This document shows, in pieces, positions 42,153 to 53,789 of a stretch of 64,000 nucleotides of DNA. This DNA comes from Bryoerythrophyllum caledonicum. Taxonomy: Eukaryota > Streptophyta > Bryopsida > Pottiales > Pottiaceae. The notes under the pieces were generated by a model that had not been told where the DNA came from, made no database searches, and worked only from the letters and a program-made list of their open reading frames with translations. A program made the translations under genes and the position numbers. The stretch lies in the NCBI GenBank assembly GCA_963971425.1, contig OZ020524.1:15131845-15195844 (forward strand), written 5' to 3'. Position 1 is the stretch's first letter. Every line of letters begins with the position of its first letter.

Positions 42153-45100
42153 ATGATGAATATCGTGGCGTTGGCGATGGTGCTGTCGTCGCTGGGGTCG
42201 ATGATGGTGCTGTCGCCGGAGCCCATGCTGGTGCGGTCCGCGGCGGACAGCGAGAGCCCGCTGGAGGCCGTGCGCGAGGCGGCGCAGGGCACGTTCCTCA
42301 AGGCGGAGGAGACGGCGGGCGCGGCCAAGGACGCGCTCACGCGGCCCGTGGAGAAGTCGCTCGGCTGGTTCAAGAAGAAGCCCAAGCAGCCCGAGGACCA
42401 CCTAGCGGTTGCAAGGGAGAAGGCGGCGGACGCCAAGGAGGCCTTCCAGGAGGCCAGCCGCGAGCTCAAAGACGCCGCGGCGGAGAAGCTCGCGGCGACG
42501 GCGGGGAGCACGAAGGAGAAGGCCGGGAGTGCGGTTCATGGAACAGGTATGGAACAAAAAAACCTTCACCTGGTTTTTTTCTCTAGGGCTTCACGTGCAT
42601 TGTTCGGTTTTGGAAGTTGTCGACATTGTTTTCGTTCATGTGATGGTAAGAGAGCCAAGGTCTGTGTTTGTGTCGATGAGAGAATGTGCTACATCGAGAA
42701 CTGAGTCTGCATGTGAGCCTCTGACAGTGTGTTTTAATGTGCTTATCTTCTTTGTCACATGTTGTGAGCGCTTCGAGATTTTGAGTTTCGTGTCAAGATC
42801 TTCAGTGTGTGTCAATGGGAGAATATCTTGGCTAACGTGTTTTGTGAAGAACTGAGTTTCAATGTGATGAGCCTCAGTATGAAGATATCAAGGTTTTGAC
42901 ATATGTTGTTGTGAGAACACGTCATTTCCAGGTGTAGGACAGAAGAATCATTCCTTGGTTAAGGTTTCGTTAAGCAATGGAGAAGTCTTTCTTTCGCAGT
43001 AGCAGTCACCAGCACTCGTTTTCTGGGTGAGACGTTTAAGCCGCATCACGTTGGCTGTGTACAGGAAAGTATGTGGGGGAGAAAGCCTCACGAGCTGCGG
43101 GAGCTGCCAAGGACTCAGCCGGCAAAGCCGAGGAAGTGGCGGCGGATAGCGCTCACACCGTTTACAACAAAGCCTTCGACGCTGCTGCTGTGACAGGAGA
43201 CAAAGCAGGCGCTGCAGTTCGAAGGGTAAGCTCCCTCCCTTTCGTCCTTGTATGCTATCTTCCAGAACCATAACCTGTGGGTGGTAAGGTAACAGATCCC
43301 TGATTTTTGGTTGCTAGAAAATCTTTCTGTTAGTGTGCAACCGAAACAGTTCAGTGGTAGTCTTTTGCACTGTCCAAGTAGCAATCAAAAAGGGACAACA
43401 TGTTTTATCATCTGCTTGTAGCTCAAAGAACTCTGAATCTCGTTCTGATGGCGTGACATCCTCGTAACTGGTAATGCAGACGGCTTCGCGGGTGAGAGAA
43501 GGTGCAGAGGACATGTACGACTCTGCAGCGGAGACCTTCGGTTCTGCGAAAGAGAAGACATCCGAGAAAGCAGGCGAAGCGAAGGACAAGGTGTACGAGA
43601 AAGCAGGGGAGGCAAAGAACAAGGCGGAACAAGCTCATGACGCCGTGGTGGAGGATGTGCAAGTGGGAGTGGACAAAACTAAAGGAACCGCAGCTGACGC
43701 AGCCGAGAAAGTGAAGGAGACCGGGGAGTACGCAGCCCACGAAACGAAGGAGACTCGGCAAGGCATCTTCGGGAAGGTGAAAGACGCAGCTTGCAGAACT
43801 GCCGAGTGCCTGCGCGCTAGAGCACTCGCGGCCGGATCCGTTCTCCCTCAAATGGGCCAGGGCCTCGGCTACGTCTACAACGATGGCGAAGCAGAGTCTT
43901 TGAAGAAAAACACTGAAGAAGCAGCTGAGGATGCCAAGGAATGGACCCGGGACACCGCCAGGGAGGGTTATAACAGAGCAGGCGATTATTATCGGGAAGG
44001 GAGGGACTGGGCTGAGGACAGGTACGATTCTGGAAGAGACGCGGCGCGAGAGTATTATGACGAGGCTGGGCGACGCTACAGGAGCGCCAGAGACTACTAC
44101 GATGAGCCGAGTGAGTATGGCTACAGAGGGCGCAGAGGCGGCGGCAGGCGCGGTCCTCCGAGGGATTATGACGCGGCCAGATATGAAGCGCAGGATTTTT
44201 ACGATCACGGGATCAGGGACCGAGGTAGATACGCCAGGGACGCAGCAGAAGACTACAAGGAGAGAGTCGGGAGATACAACCCTGGAAGGAGCCCAAGGGA
44301 GTATCCCGAAGGGTCGAGACGGAGAGGAGGATACTATGAGAGGGCGAAGTTCAAACCTGATGATACTGAGGATCTGGGGGCGGTGGTGGAGGCCATGGGA
44401 TGGCGGCCTTTGGGGAAGGTGCCCAAGGAGCACGTAGGCGTGAAGTCGCCGAAGGAGGTCGTGATTGGCAACGTGAAGTACGTGTGGCAGGGAAAGGGCG
44501 AGCCTCCGAGCGAGGAGCTTCACGACACTGTGTTTCATCACATGACGAAGTCTGTGAAGGGCGCTGCGCACGCAGTGGGCGAGAAGCTGGGCTTTGTGAG
44601 GGATCGCGCTCCTGAGAATAAGGATTACGATCCTCTGGCGAAGCATCCTCATTACTGGTCACCTGATCACGACGAAGAGGAAGCAGAGCATGAGTCCATC
44701 GTCACCAAAGGGGCGCGGAATTTGAAGGATGGAGTACGAAATGCAGGTCGGGCGTATGAGGCGCAGCGCTCCAAAGCTGGAGAGTTCGCAGACGAAGCGA
44801 AGCAGGAGCTTTCAAGCTTTGTTCCGGGGTCCAAACGCACCTGGAAGGATGTGTTAATCAGGAAACCTGTGGGCATGCTTCTGGCTTTGACGCGCGCGCT
44901 GCACCTGTTCACGTTCTCCACGGTGTATGGATCGTCCGTTTGGGTGACCTTCGTGTCCGGGTTGATCTTGTCCAAGCATGTGCCCAGGCAACAGTTCGGG
45001 TATGTGCAGAGCTGCTTGTTTCCTGTGTACTTGCGGATCCTCGCTTTGGGACAAGGGCTGCTGCTCGTGTTGCACTCGCTCATGCACCCGTGGTTGTCCT

Positions 45101-45795
45101 CGGAGAGCATCGAGCGGATGCAGTTGTTGAACTTCGCGGTGATGATCGCGTCCACATTGATGAACGCGTACGTTGTGGAGCCCCAAGCTACCAAGGTATG
45201 ACTATCTCCCCTTCTCAGGAAGCTTTTCATGTCATGAGTTGGTTGTAAGGTAGACGATACTAGTCATATAAATGCCCTCCTTCTAACTCCTTCGTCTCTA
45301 AACTAGTAATATCAGTGGGACCTGTGTTAATGTTACTCGAATTTCGACTTTGTAGCAACTTTACTTTTGTTTGAAGCATAAAGAACATTCCAAGCATGAA
45401 TTTCTTACTGTTTGAAGGGATTTAGTTTTAAGTGATTCGTGGATGATACATGTGCAAGAATGGAGTACTCTACTAACAAATGTAGGGGTTTAGAAGGATT
45501 ACAATAAGAAATGATTTGAGGTTATATTTTTGTTTCATCGTTCTCACATGTGTGGTGTCCTCGTATGCAGGTGATGTTTGAGCGGTTGAAGGTGGAAAAG
45601 GAGGAAGGGAGGGGGTTAGAGAATGCAGCAAACCCGCAGGACGCCACCAAGTTGATGGAGGACCAGAAGAAGAAGCTGCAGAGCATCAACCAGCAGTTTA
45701 AGACCTTGCACACCTACTCCTCCGCGCTCAATCTCATCAGTTTGGGAGGGTTAACTTGTCACCTGTGGCATCTGGCGAACCGTCTTGTGATATAG
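42153..45795 (+). CDS. LEA-repeat protein with C-terminal TMEM205/DUF4149 membrane domain, 4 exons
   Basis: Exons 42153-42546, 43065-43225, 43480-45195 and 45571-45795 join in frame with GT/AG borders and encode 831 residues. The start has a hydrophobic leader (MMNIVALAMVLSSLGSMMVL). Ala/Lys/Glu-rich helical stretches follow, with 11-residue LEA_4-type repeats such as EKAGEAKDKVYEKAGEAKNK (about 215-270). Residues about 348-476 are an unusual Arg/Tyr/Asp/Gly-rich tract (REYYDEAGRRYRSARDYYDE). From about 645 on is the TMEM205-like domain: LTRALHLFTFSTVYGSSVW, FGYVQSCLFPVYLRI, MHPW, MNAYVVEPQATKVMFERLK and a last membrane segment after LNLISLGG. Plants have LEA-DUF4149 proteins (Arabidopsis At1g72100 type), usually much shorter. 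The role is probably membrane protection in drying cells; direct function is unknown. Confidence 0.9.
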
Positions 45796-46308
45796 GATTC
45801 AACCAGAAAAAGAAACCAGATCAAGTGTTGTTGCGTTGTAAGGAGGAGACCCATTTCACTTCTTGTAGAGTTTAGCAGGGTCGTCATTTAAAGCAACACA
45901 GTTGTGGAGTAGGATCTCAAGGGAGGGTGTTTGGGGCTTCTTTTAGTTTTGTTGCAGCAGAAAGAGGATCAGATTCAGTTGAGATATTGGACATGGATCT
46001 CATTTTTACAGTTCTTCGTGGCCTTGGACATCCTCACGTCTGTATTATTTCCAACGATGTGTATAAAACTTCAGTCTTTCTTCAGGGTGACCACTAACTT
46101 ACTCATTACGATGCACCACTTTGAACATATCAATCACATGTTATAAGTTTTATACACTTTGCTAGTTAGTTTTCCAACATAGATAGCAAAATTAGATATA
46201 AGATTGTAAAGAACTCAAGCCATTTATAAACAAAGTGCCGGTTATAAGATTCTGTAAGGCTATGATTTCAAAATGCTAAAAAATAAAATGAAATATCTCC
46301 TTGGGACC
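45796..46308. other. 3' flank of the LEA/TMEM205 gene
   Basis: Contains the expected 3' untranslated region. The 71-codon frame at 45931-46146 has no known domain. No element ends. Confidence 0.4.
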
Positions 46309-47049
46309 TTAACCCCTAAAGGACCAAATCTCCTTCGGGGGGATTTCTGATTTTGGACAGGTTCCTAAAATTCGAAAAAATATCCTTTTTCTCTGAAATT
46401 TTTATTCTAGATTGCCTCTGATAAGAGCTTTGTGGAAATATTTTTATTTTATTCTTTGGATTTGTGGTTTGACATTTAGTACCACTTAAAGCCAAAAGTG
46501 GAGACTCCGGGCACCTCCAAAATTTTTGACAAAAGTTTCTATTGACATTGAGATTTTTCACACATACAAAGAATATTTCCTTCTTTGGAAATTTTCAAAA
46601 AAAAAATTGTCTTTAGTGTAAAGAGGCATTTTATTCCAAGTCAAACATTTTCACACATTGTCGGGCAACAGGGGGAAAAAAATTCATCTTTTCTACATAA
46701 ACCCAAGAGATCTTCATATTTTTCACTTTTTATTTTTTCAACAGTAATATGTGGTGAAAACCTTCTTATTGACCGTTTACACCACATAAAGTGAAGTCAA
46801 AGTCTGCTGATCTACTCAACACAGGGAAGAAAATGAACCATTGTTTTGACTTCAAACACTAAAATCTATCAATCCGTGTTGTGGATTGCAACCAAAATTT
46901 AATGGCATGTTTATATAGAAGTCTATTTTAAGATCTTATGGTTGAAAATCCAAAATTCACTTTAAGATGTGATTTCCATGTCTCTTTTTGGCAGTGGCAA
47001 TTTTGGACTAGTTTTAGAGCGAAAGTGGTCGTGGTCCTTTAGGGATTAA
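46309..47049. mobile_element. TTAA-bounded MITE, subfamily A, internally deleted copy
   Basis: TTAACCCCTAAAGGACCA at 46309 and TGGTCCTTTAGGGATTAA ending at 47049 bound 733 bp. It matches the 923-bp copy at 5470-6392 in the same orientation but lacks about 190 bp of the centre, where AGTGAAGTCAAAGTCTGCTG follows directly after GGTGAAAACCTTCTTATTGACCG. The right end carries one substitution (GGGATTAA). Confidence 0.85.
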
Positions 47050-47440
47050 ACCCTAAACCCTAAGACGCCTTTGTAACCCTAAACTCTAAATCCTTGATCA
47101 CTTGAGGCCCAGTTGACCCACTTAGGGACCCCAAGCAGATCACTTGGTGCCCCCATTGAGCCACTTGGGGACCTTAAGTAGATCATAAAATTACCAAAAA
47201 AATATTAAAAATAGACCAATTTTCATGAAATTCCTAAAGAAAAAATGTGTATAAATGTTCCTTTAATCTTATATTTTTGTTTTGTGATGATCTTGTGTTG
47301 GATTAATAAGTACTCTAGGTATCATGTGTATTGTCCCAAAAAATATATAGTATATGAAATATTAAGTCAAAATGATGAAATTTGTGGATTTGAATTCTTC
47401 AAGAAATTTTTAGTTGTGTCGGGTTGGCATACAAGGGGCG
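47046..47440. repeat. Short telomere-like CCCTAAA run and spacer
   Basis: AAACCCTAAACCCTAAG at 47048-47064, then AACCCTAAACTCTAAAT near 47076, are a few plant-telomere-type units directly beside a MITE end. So few units are common inside plant chromosomes and do not indicate a chromosome end. Repeated CACTTGG/CACTTAGGGACC phrases follow to 47180. Confidence 0.5.
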
Positions 47441-48145
47441 GACATGCTTTTAGTGATGTGAAGTTCATGTCCACAATGAACCCAACTTCCAACCCGTACA
47501 CGCGCGCGACCCTACAAGCGTGCGCGCCCAACCCCCTTTGCGTGCGCGCCCGACCCCTATTGATACGTGCCCGACTCATTTAGGTACACGCCCGTTATAT
47601 TCGTACGTTGCCAATCTATATCGTTACGCGCTTGACCCATTTAGTGGTGTTAAATGGAGTGATGCTTGTGTTGACAATGAATCTAACTTCTAAGGCGCAT
47701 GCGCACTGAGCCCCCTGTGCGCGCGCCCAACCCATTTAGGTACGCACCCGACCCATTTAGTGGTGATTGTAGTGTGAAGTTCATGTCGAGAAAGAACCCA
47801 ACTTCCAATTTGCGCACATCCGCGACCTTGCAAGTGTGCGCCCAACCGTCTATGCGTGCACACCCGACCCCCATTGGTATGCGGCCAACCCTTTGAGCGT
47901 GCGCCCCCCTACCCTTCTGCGCGCGCGCCCGACCCATTTAGGTACGCGCTCTACTTATATTTATACATGTCCGACTTATATTTGTACGCGTACTATCCAT
48001 ATTGGTATGCGACTGACCCATTTAGTGGTGTTAAATGGAGTAAAGCTTATGTCCACAATGATCCTAACTTCTAAGACACGCACGCGCCCAACCCCTACCT
48101 CTTGATACGCGCCCAACCCGGGCAGTTTGCGCCCGCCCCCTTCAC
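47440..48145. repeat. Satellite-like block with CG-rich units
   Basis: A phrase of the type TTCATGTCCACAATGAACCC AACTTC occurs at about 47464, 47666, 47781 and 48046. After each comes a run of 15-25-bp units built on CGCGCCCGACCCATTTAGGTAC or CGCGCCCAACCCC. The units are diverged and the spacing varies (about 115-265 bp). The frames crossing it (for example 47836-48105) are by-products. CpG-rich composition in AT-rich surroundings stands out. Confidence 0.75.
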
Positions 48146-48409
48146 GCCGGCCCCTTTTCGCACACGTGCCACCCTCCCATCAACATGTCAGTCACGTAGT
48201 TGTTTTTGTGGCAGTGGGTAAATTGATTACCTAATGTTGTGGTCAAACCATTTAGTCATAAAAGGTGGTTTTGGTTAGACCACTCTTCCTAATTATTGGT
48301 TCCTAAAGCTAATTAGTAAATGTTAAAGCCCACTTGACACCATGAGCCGTTTTTTAGGCTCACACGATCCAAAACGCTATGTCGTCTCCTAGCGTTGTTG
48401 CCAAGGTAG
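48146..48409. other. Spacer, nothing recognised
   Basis: No coding frame of note and no element ends are visible between the satellite-like block and the split ORF. Confidence 0.35.
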
Positions 48410-48620
48410 TCATTTGCTCTTGTGAGGAAGCATATTGTACTCTTCTTTGTGATTGTTGACCTCTGACGAGTAATTTACTTCTTGTTTGGTTCCCCGGAGA
48501 TACGATGCGGATTTGGAAAGAGCGTGGCCGGTTCTCGTAGTGTGCGGCGGCGATGCCCCATCGCCTACCTCATCCTTGTCCGCTACTTGGTAGGCGTGTT
48601 GACACTGACCAGGATCATCT

Positions 48621-48829
48621 TGTTGGCATATCAAACCACATCGTGACACTCATCATTGACATTCTAGACATCACTGTAGATACATTCTTCTGTAGCAATA
48701 TTGTTGCCCTAGTTCATCTTAACAAGGATGATCGTGATCAGTGTCCTACCTCTCTCCTACCTCTCTCTTGTATATATTGTGGCATATTGCCACCACTAAG
48801 CAAGCGACTTAGATCATAGTGTTTCAACA
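48621..48829 (+). repeat. 5' LTR of the copia element
   Basis: A 209-bp LTR starting TGTTGG and ending CAACA, with a TATA-like TGTATATATTG near 48770. It has an extra CTACCTCTCTC segment absent from the 3' LTR. Confidence 0.93.
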
Positions 48830-49120
48830 TGGTATCACAGCTAGGAATTAGTAGAGACAATCGAGCCCTGCTCCTTGGTGCAGATCAGGGCTTTTTTTTT
48901 TGGCGAAATTTCGCCAGATTGTCAGAAATCTGACCTCTCTGGCTTCGTCCCTCCAAAAATTGGCCTCTGCAGTGCAACCAGCAGGAGGGACACGGGTCCA
49001 AAAAAAAAGGGCGGGTGCAAATCTAGAGTGTAAGACCTAGTAGAAGCAAGTGAGCGTTGTTCCTTTGTGTAAGACCTAGAGTGTAGAGAGTCAGATCAAA
49101 TCTAAATCTAGAAGTAGAAG

Positions 49121-50309
49121 ATGGCAGAAAGTAGTAGAAACAACAACTGTGTTGTTGGAGACTCCAACAAACTTGTAGGACCACTAAACTATAATGTGTG
49201 GCAGATCAAGATAACTGCAGTGTTCAAAAGAGAGGACATATGGCCGTCAATAATATATAAGTGTAGTAGAGCAGCATATCCAGTTAGTGTTGGAGGAGTA
49301 GAATACAATGAGAAGAAGCTGCAAGACGCAAAACAACGTGCACAAACCAGACTTACCATGTCTGTAGGTGACAACTTACTTGGTGCTGTCAATCAACACA
49401 AAGATCCTCCAGACACGTGGGGAATGTTGAAGTCTATGTTCTTAGCTGGAGATCAACAGCAAATCCAGATGCTCACAAATAGACTCTACGGGATGACAAT
49501 GCGAGAGGGAGAAGATATCAACATCTATCTCACCGTTGCCATGGATCTGCGCAATCAACTCAAAGTGTTATGGTGAAGCAATTGAAGACAAAACATTGAT
49601 CAATCTTGTACTCAATTGACTACCTTAGAGTTACGAGATGATTATTCAAGGTATCACTTACAGAATCGCACAGGAAGAATTTACGTGATCAAAAGAGAGG
49701 ACAAGATGAGGCGTTGTCTATACAATATCATAGACATAGACACGGAGGAAGAGGAGGAGCGACATGGGGTCGTGACATACAAGGTGGCGGGAACTATGGC
49801 ACACTCTTGTGCGAGGATATGCACGAGGAATGAGGGTTTCGAAGGGAGGCCAGGAGCAAGGCTTCCCTGCAATGGGCGGCCGTGTTGACTCTGCAGGTGG
49901 TAAAGCCAACCCTGCGCACGGCTTTGAGCCACCACCGGCGGACAGCCTCTGGCCCCGGACCGGCGGGTTGCCTGGAGGCAGCAGCCGGGGTCAAAGACGT
50001 GGCCCACCCCCGCCCCAGGCCTTGCCGTACCCGAGTAGGCTGGGTACACCCGGGTACGGGCAAGGGGTACTTGAGTACGGGACATGGGTACCTGAATATG
50101 GTGTACCTAGCCCAAAATATGGTACATCCAAACCCGGGTATGCCGTATTTAGACCCACTATTTGTTACTTTTGCGGAACACCAAGGCACATTGCAAGAAA
50201 TTGTCCTTATAACAATTACTCTACTGTTAATTATGTGGAGGGGGATACTTATATGGAACATGAATGGTCAGCAGAGGCTAATCTTGCAGAATATCAAGAC
50301 TCTACATGA
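49121..50309 (+). pseudogene. Copia gag region
   Basis: The gag start MAESSRNNNCVVGDSNKLVG and LNYNVWQIKITAVF, then LYGMTMREGEDINIYL, is typical of Copia-type UBN2 gag. A one-base frameshift after RNQLKV ends the frame at 49576. The frame is regained further on, through a GC-rich stretch with repeated tyrosine-glycine phrases (YGQGVLEYGTWVPEYGVPSP). It ends with a zinc knuckle CYFCGTPRHIARNC (50163-50204). Confidence 0.85.
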
Positions 50310-50311
50310 TT

Positions 50312-53300
50312 CATGGATTCCAGAGCAAGCAATCATGTCACTAGGAACAATGATCATTTGCAAAATGTTGGTAATAGTTCGTATGGGCAAACTCTAACAA
50401 CTGTTGATGGTAATTCCCACCGTACTGTAGCAGTTGGAACATCCGATGTTCAAAGTGGACCTTTCACTGGTGGAATAAACTTGGATCACGTTTTATATGT
50501 CCCAGCGTTAAAACGCAACTTATTATCTATAGGTTCTTTAGCTGACCAAGGACACACCACTGACTTTACGGGTAATCAATGTCTTATTCTCGCCTAAGAT
50601 AAATCCATCTTAGCCATTGGCCATCAGGATATGACAAACGGACTTTATCAATTCACCATCAAGAAAAATGAAGTCATGGTGAATTTGGTGGTCTCCGAGT
50701 CAACTATGCACTAATGGCATAAAAGATTTGGACATCTCAATTACGCGAGTCTTCAACATTGTGCAAGGCTCACAACACGTCCAAGGCTTACCCACATTTC
50801 CAACTATTCAGAGCGTTTGTGGTAATTGTATGGCGGGTAGACAACATTGAGAGCGTTTTCCAAAAATTTCTCTCCACCGCACAAACGAGGTACTTCAACT
50901 TGTCCACTCTAATGTTGTAGGACTTATTCGCATGCCATCACTTAGTGGATCACAATATTTTGTAGCCTTCACCAACAACTACTCTAGGAAGAGTTTTGTC
51001 TACATCATGAGACATAAGAGTGAAACCTTTCAGAAATTCCTAGAATTCAAGGCACGAGTGCAAAAAGAAACCGGGAAACATGTTTTGAAATTGAGATGTG
51101 ATTGAGGTGGAGAGTACCTTTCCCATGAGTTTGATTTGTACCTCCTCACCCATGGGATTCAACGTCAACTTATAATGGCACTAACTCCTCAACAAAATGG
51201 CGTTTGTGAAAGATTTAATCGCACTATTGTTGAGAAAGCAAGATCCATGGCACATGAAAGTCAACTTCCCGGATTTTTCTGAACAGAAGCAATCAACACG
51301 GCAAATTACTTGGTCAACATTAGTCCTACACAAGCAAACCAGGGTATGACCCCAGTTCAAAAATTCTACAAAACTAAACCTCCTATCCAACACTTGAAAA
51401 TCTTTGGTTCTCTAGCATATGTCCACATCCCTGACAACAAAAGAACCAAACTTGATAGTAAACCCATTAAGTGCATCTTTGTAGGTATGATGCAGAAAGC
51501 AAGGGATATAAACTATTTGAACCACAAACAAGAAAAATTCACAGGAGTAGAGACGTGGTCTTTGACGAAACCCAAATTGTATACCACTCTGTCTCCTCCA
51601 CAATGAGTTCCCCTTCAAATCCATTCTCTGACAACTTATTCCAAGAACCGACTTTTCCCGAGTCTAATCCTTCTAATCCCTCTAAAGTTACATCATCAGA
51701 ACTTCTACCTCCCACATCCAAACCACCAATATTAGAGGAAGCTCCCATATCACCTATCAGAGAACCTCCAACTAAACCACCACAATGATATCCTCTTTGC
51801 AAACAACAACGAAGTACAAGATTTCACGATTCTTATCTTTTCTCCGCGGAGACTGGTACATTTATTGAACCTAGAAACTTTACCGAGGCAATGAAAAATC
51901 CAAGTTGGCAAAATGCAATTCAACAAAACTCTATTTGCGCAAATTAAACCTGGAAAATGGTGGATCTTCCACAAGGAAAAAAACCAAATTCAGCAAAATG
52001 GATATTCAAAACAAAACCTTGACCTAGTGGCACAATTGACAAACTCAAAGCCCAACTTGTTGCATGTGGTTGTGAACAAAGAGAAGGTATTGACTTCTTT
52101 GAAACACTTGTTCCTGTCGTATGTCAGTCCACTGTTCAAAGCATGGTTGCACTAGCGGCTCAAAAAAATTGGAAAATCCATCACATAGATGTTAAGACAA
52201 CGTTTCTTAATGGGAAAATTGATGAAGAGGTCTACATGAACCTACCTCCTCGTTTTGAAACTGACCTTCAATATCCTGGTCAAGTTTGCAAATTACACCG
52301 AGCGCATTACGATCTTCGCCAAGCTCCACGAGCATGCTATGGTGAAATAGATGAATATCTTTGGAGCCAGGGCCTCACCAAAAGCAAAGAAGAGCTCAAT
52401 CTCTAGTTTTCCATTTGCAATCGTAAATATACTACTCTTCTTCTCTATGTTGATGACATTCTTGTCACTAGCGATGACAACTCTAACATCAATATACTAA
52501 ATGCACAACTCAACTCCAAGTACAAAATGACGTATTTGGGTGACGCTAAATTCTATCTTGGCATAGAATTTCTATATACTCCAGATGGAATCTACTTCCA
52601 TCAACGTAGTTACATTGAAAGATTACTTGAGCGCTTTGTCATGCAGGACTGCAATCCACTTTCAAATCCTATGAACTCTAAATTCAAGCTCTCCAAAGAC
52701 ACAAATAGTAATTGAGTTGATAAACTCACCTATTAAAGCTTACTTGGAGGTCTTCTATATGCCACTGGAAGTCGATGGGATATTCAATATGTAGTCGAAT
52801 GTGTTTCAAGATACATGAGCAACCCACAACAGTTCCATCTCATTGCAGCCAAAAATATCTTACGATACCTTAAAGGTACCCTCGACTATGGCATTTTCTA
52901 TCCCTCTCATGACAATTGCAATCTATCCATTTTCACGGATGCTGATTGGGCGAGGGAAGTGGGCTCTAGGCGTTCCACCTCCAGAATCCTCTATAAAATT
53001 GGCACCTCTCCTATTGCATGGTCTAGAAAATTGCAACCAACCTTATCATCAACCGAGGCGGAATATTGTGTGTTATCTGAAGCAGCAAGAAACATTACTT
53101 ATTTCCGTCGTCTTCTCAACAAACTTCAAATTGGTACCCAAGCACCTATACCTATCTTTTGTGACAACCTCAGTAGTATCCGGCTTGTCAAAAATCCTGT
53201 AATGCATCAACAAACAAAGCATATTGAACTTGAGCATCAATACATTTGAGAAAAATATGAGGATGATACTATTGTTATTTCATATGTCCCCACAAGATCT

Positions 53301-53450
53301 CAACAAGCCGACATTCTAACCAAATCACTTGAACCAGGCCCATTTATTGATAATCGGGCCCTTGCCGGTCTTTGCCGCATTCCAACTCCTATCTCGTCCA
53401 TCTTATCTTTGGCTCATGGGGGAAATCCACTACCTATCCTTGATATGGTT
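50312..53450 (+). pseudogene. Copia pol region: protease, integrase, reverse transcriptase, RNase H
   Basis: The protease signature reads MDSRASNHVT, where active elements have DSGAS. The pre-integrase WHKRFGHLNYASLQ (about 50717) precedes integrase, with FTNNYSRKSF in place of the usual TDDYSRK, GGEYLSHEF and LTPQQNGVCERFNRTI. In-frame TGA codons replace expected Arg (before GGEY) and Trp (before TEAI). Reverse transcriptase shows DVKTTFLNGKIDEEVYM, RQAPRA and the catalytic LLYVDDILVT. RNase H shows FTDADWA, SSTEAEY and LTKSLEPGPF. The catalytic-site changes and stops mean that this copy cannot be autonomous. Confidence 0.92.
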
Positions 53451-53460
53451 TGAGAGGGGG

Positions 53461-53651
53461 TGTTGGCATATCAAACCACATCGTCACACTCATCATTGAC
53501 ATTTTGTACATCACTAAAGATACATTCTTCTGTAGCAATATTGTTGCCCTAATTCATCTTAACAAGGATGGCTGAAGCCTCCTTCTCTCTTGTATATATC
53601 TTGGCACATTGCCACCACTAAGCAAGTGGCTTAGATCATAGTGTTTCAACA
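53461..53651 (+). repeat. 3' LTR of the copia element
   Basis: A 191-bp LTR beginning TGTTGGCATA one base after the GGGGG purine tract and ending TTTCAACA. Differs from the 5' LTR by point changes and by the missing CTACCTCTC segment. Confidence 0.93.
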
Positions 53652-53789
53652 CATCTTGCTCAAGGTGCTCATCATCTACATCAAAGGTATGCGATAGCTG
53701 CACCTGCGAGGATTGAGGAAGCGTCTCATAAGGTAAACTCTCCATAACCGACAAGTTAAGCAATATGCTTACAAGGAGAGAGAGAAAAT

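Larger units (their letters stand above)
48616..53656 (+). mobile_element. Ty1/copia retrotransposon with two LTRs and 5-bp target duplication (inactive)
   Basis: LTRs at 48621-48829 and 53461-53651 begin TGTTGGCATA and end TTTCAACA. CATCT flanks the element on both sides (48616-48620, 53652-53656). A primer site TGGTATCACAGC, matching the usual initiator-methionine tRNA type, starts right after the 5' LTR at 48830. A purine tract GAGAGGGGG ends at 53460, just before the 3' LTR. Gag, protease, integrase, reverse transcriptase and RNase H occur in copia order with stops and frameshifts. LTRs differ by several substitutions and an 18-bp length difference, so it is not recent. Confidence 0.95.
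48410..53763 (-). pseudogene. Unknown minus-strand ORF split by the copia insertion
   Basis: The minus-strand frame from 53763 to 53652 (ending ...FDVDDEHLEQD) continues in the same frame on the other side of the retrotransposon from 48615 down to the stop at 48410 (DPGQCQHAYQVADKDEVGDG onward), once one copy of the CATCT duplication is removed. That gives about 107 codons. I do not recognise the product; it is Ser/Asp/Glu/His-rich. It may be a gene exon or an older element. The exact in-frame rejoining supports the insertion boundaries. Confidence 0.5.

Noticed and set aside
43423-44652. 409-codon minus-strand open frame opposite the LEA gene
   Set aside because: Shadow of the plus-strand exon 3; composition is the antisense of the Arg/Tyr/Asp-rich tract, and no start context or domain supports it.
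47046-47085. Telomere repeat, chromosome end or telomere fusion point
   Set aside because: Only three or four CCCTAAA-like units with variants; such short runs are ordinary inside plant chromosomes.
48830-48841. tRNA gene fragment
   Set aside because: TGGTATCACAGC right after the LTR is the tRNA primer-binding site of the copia element, not a tRNA gene.
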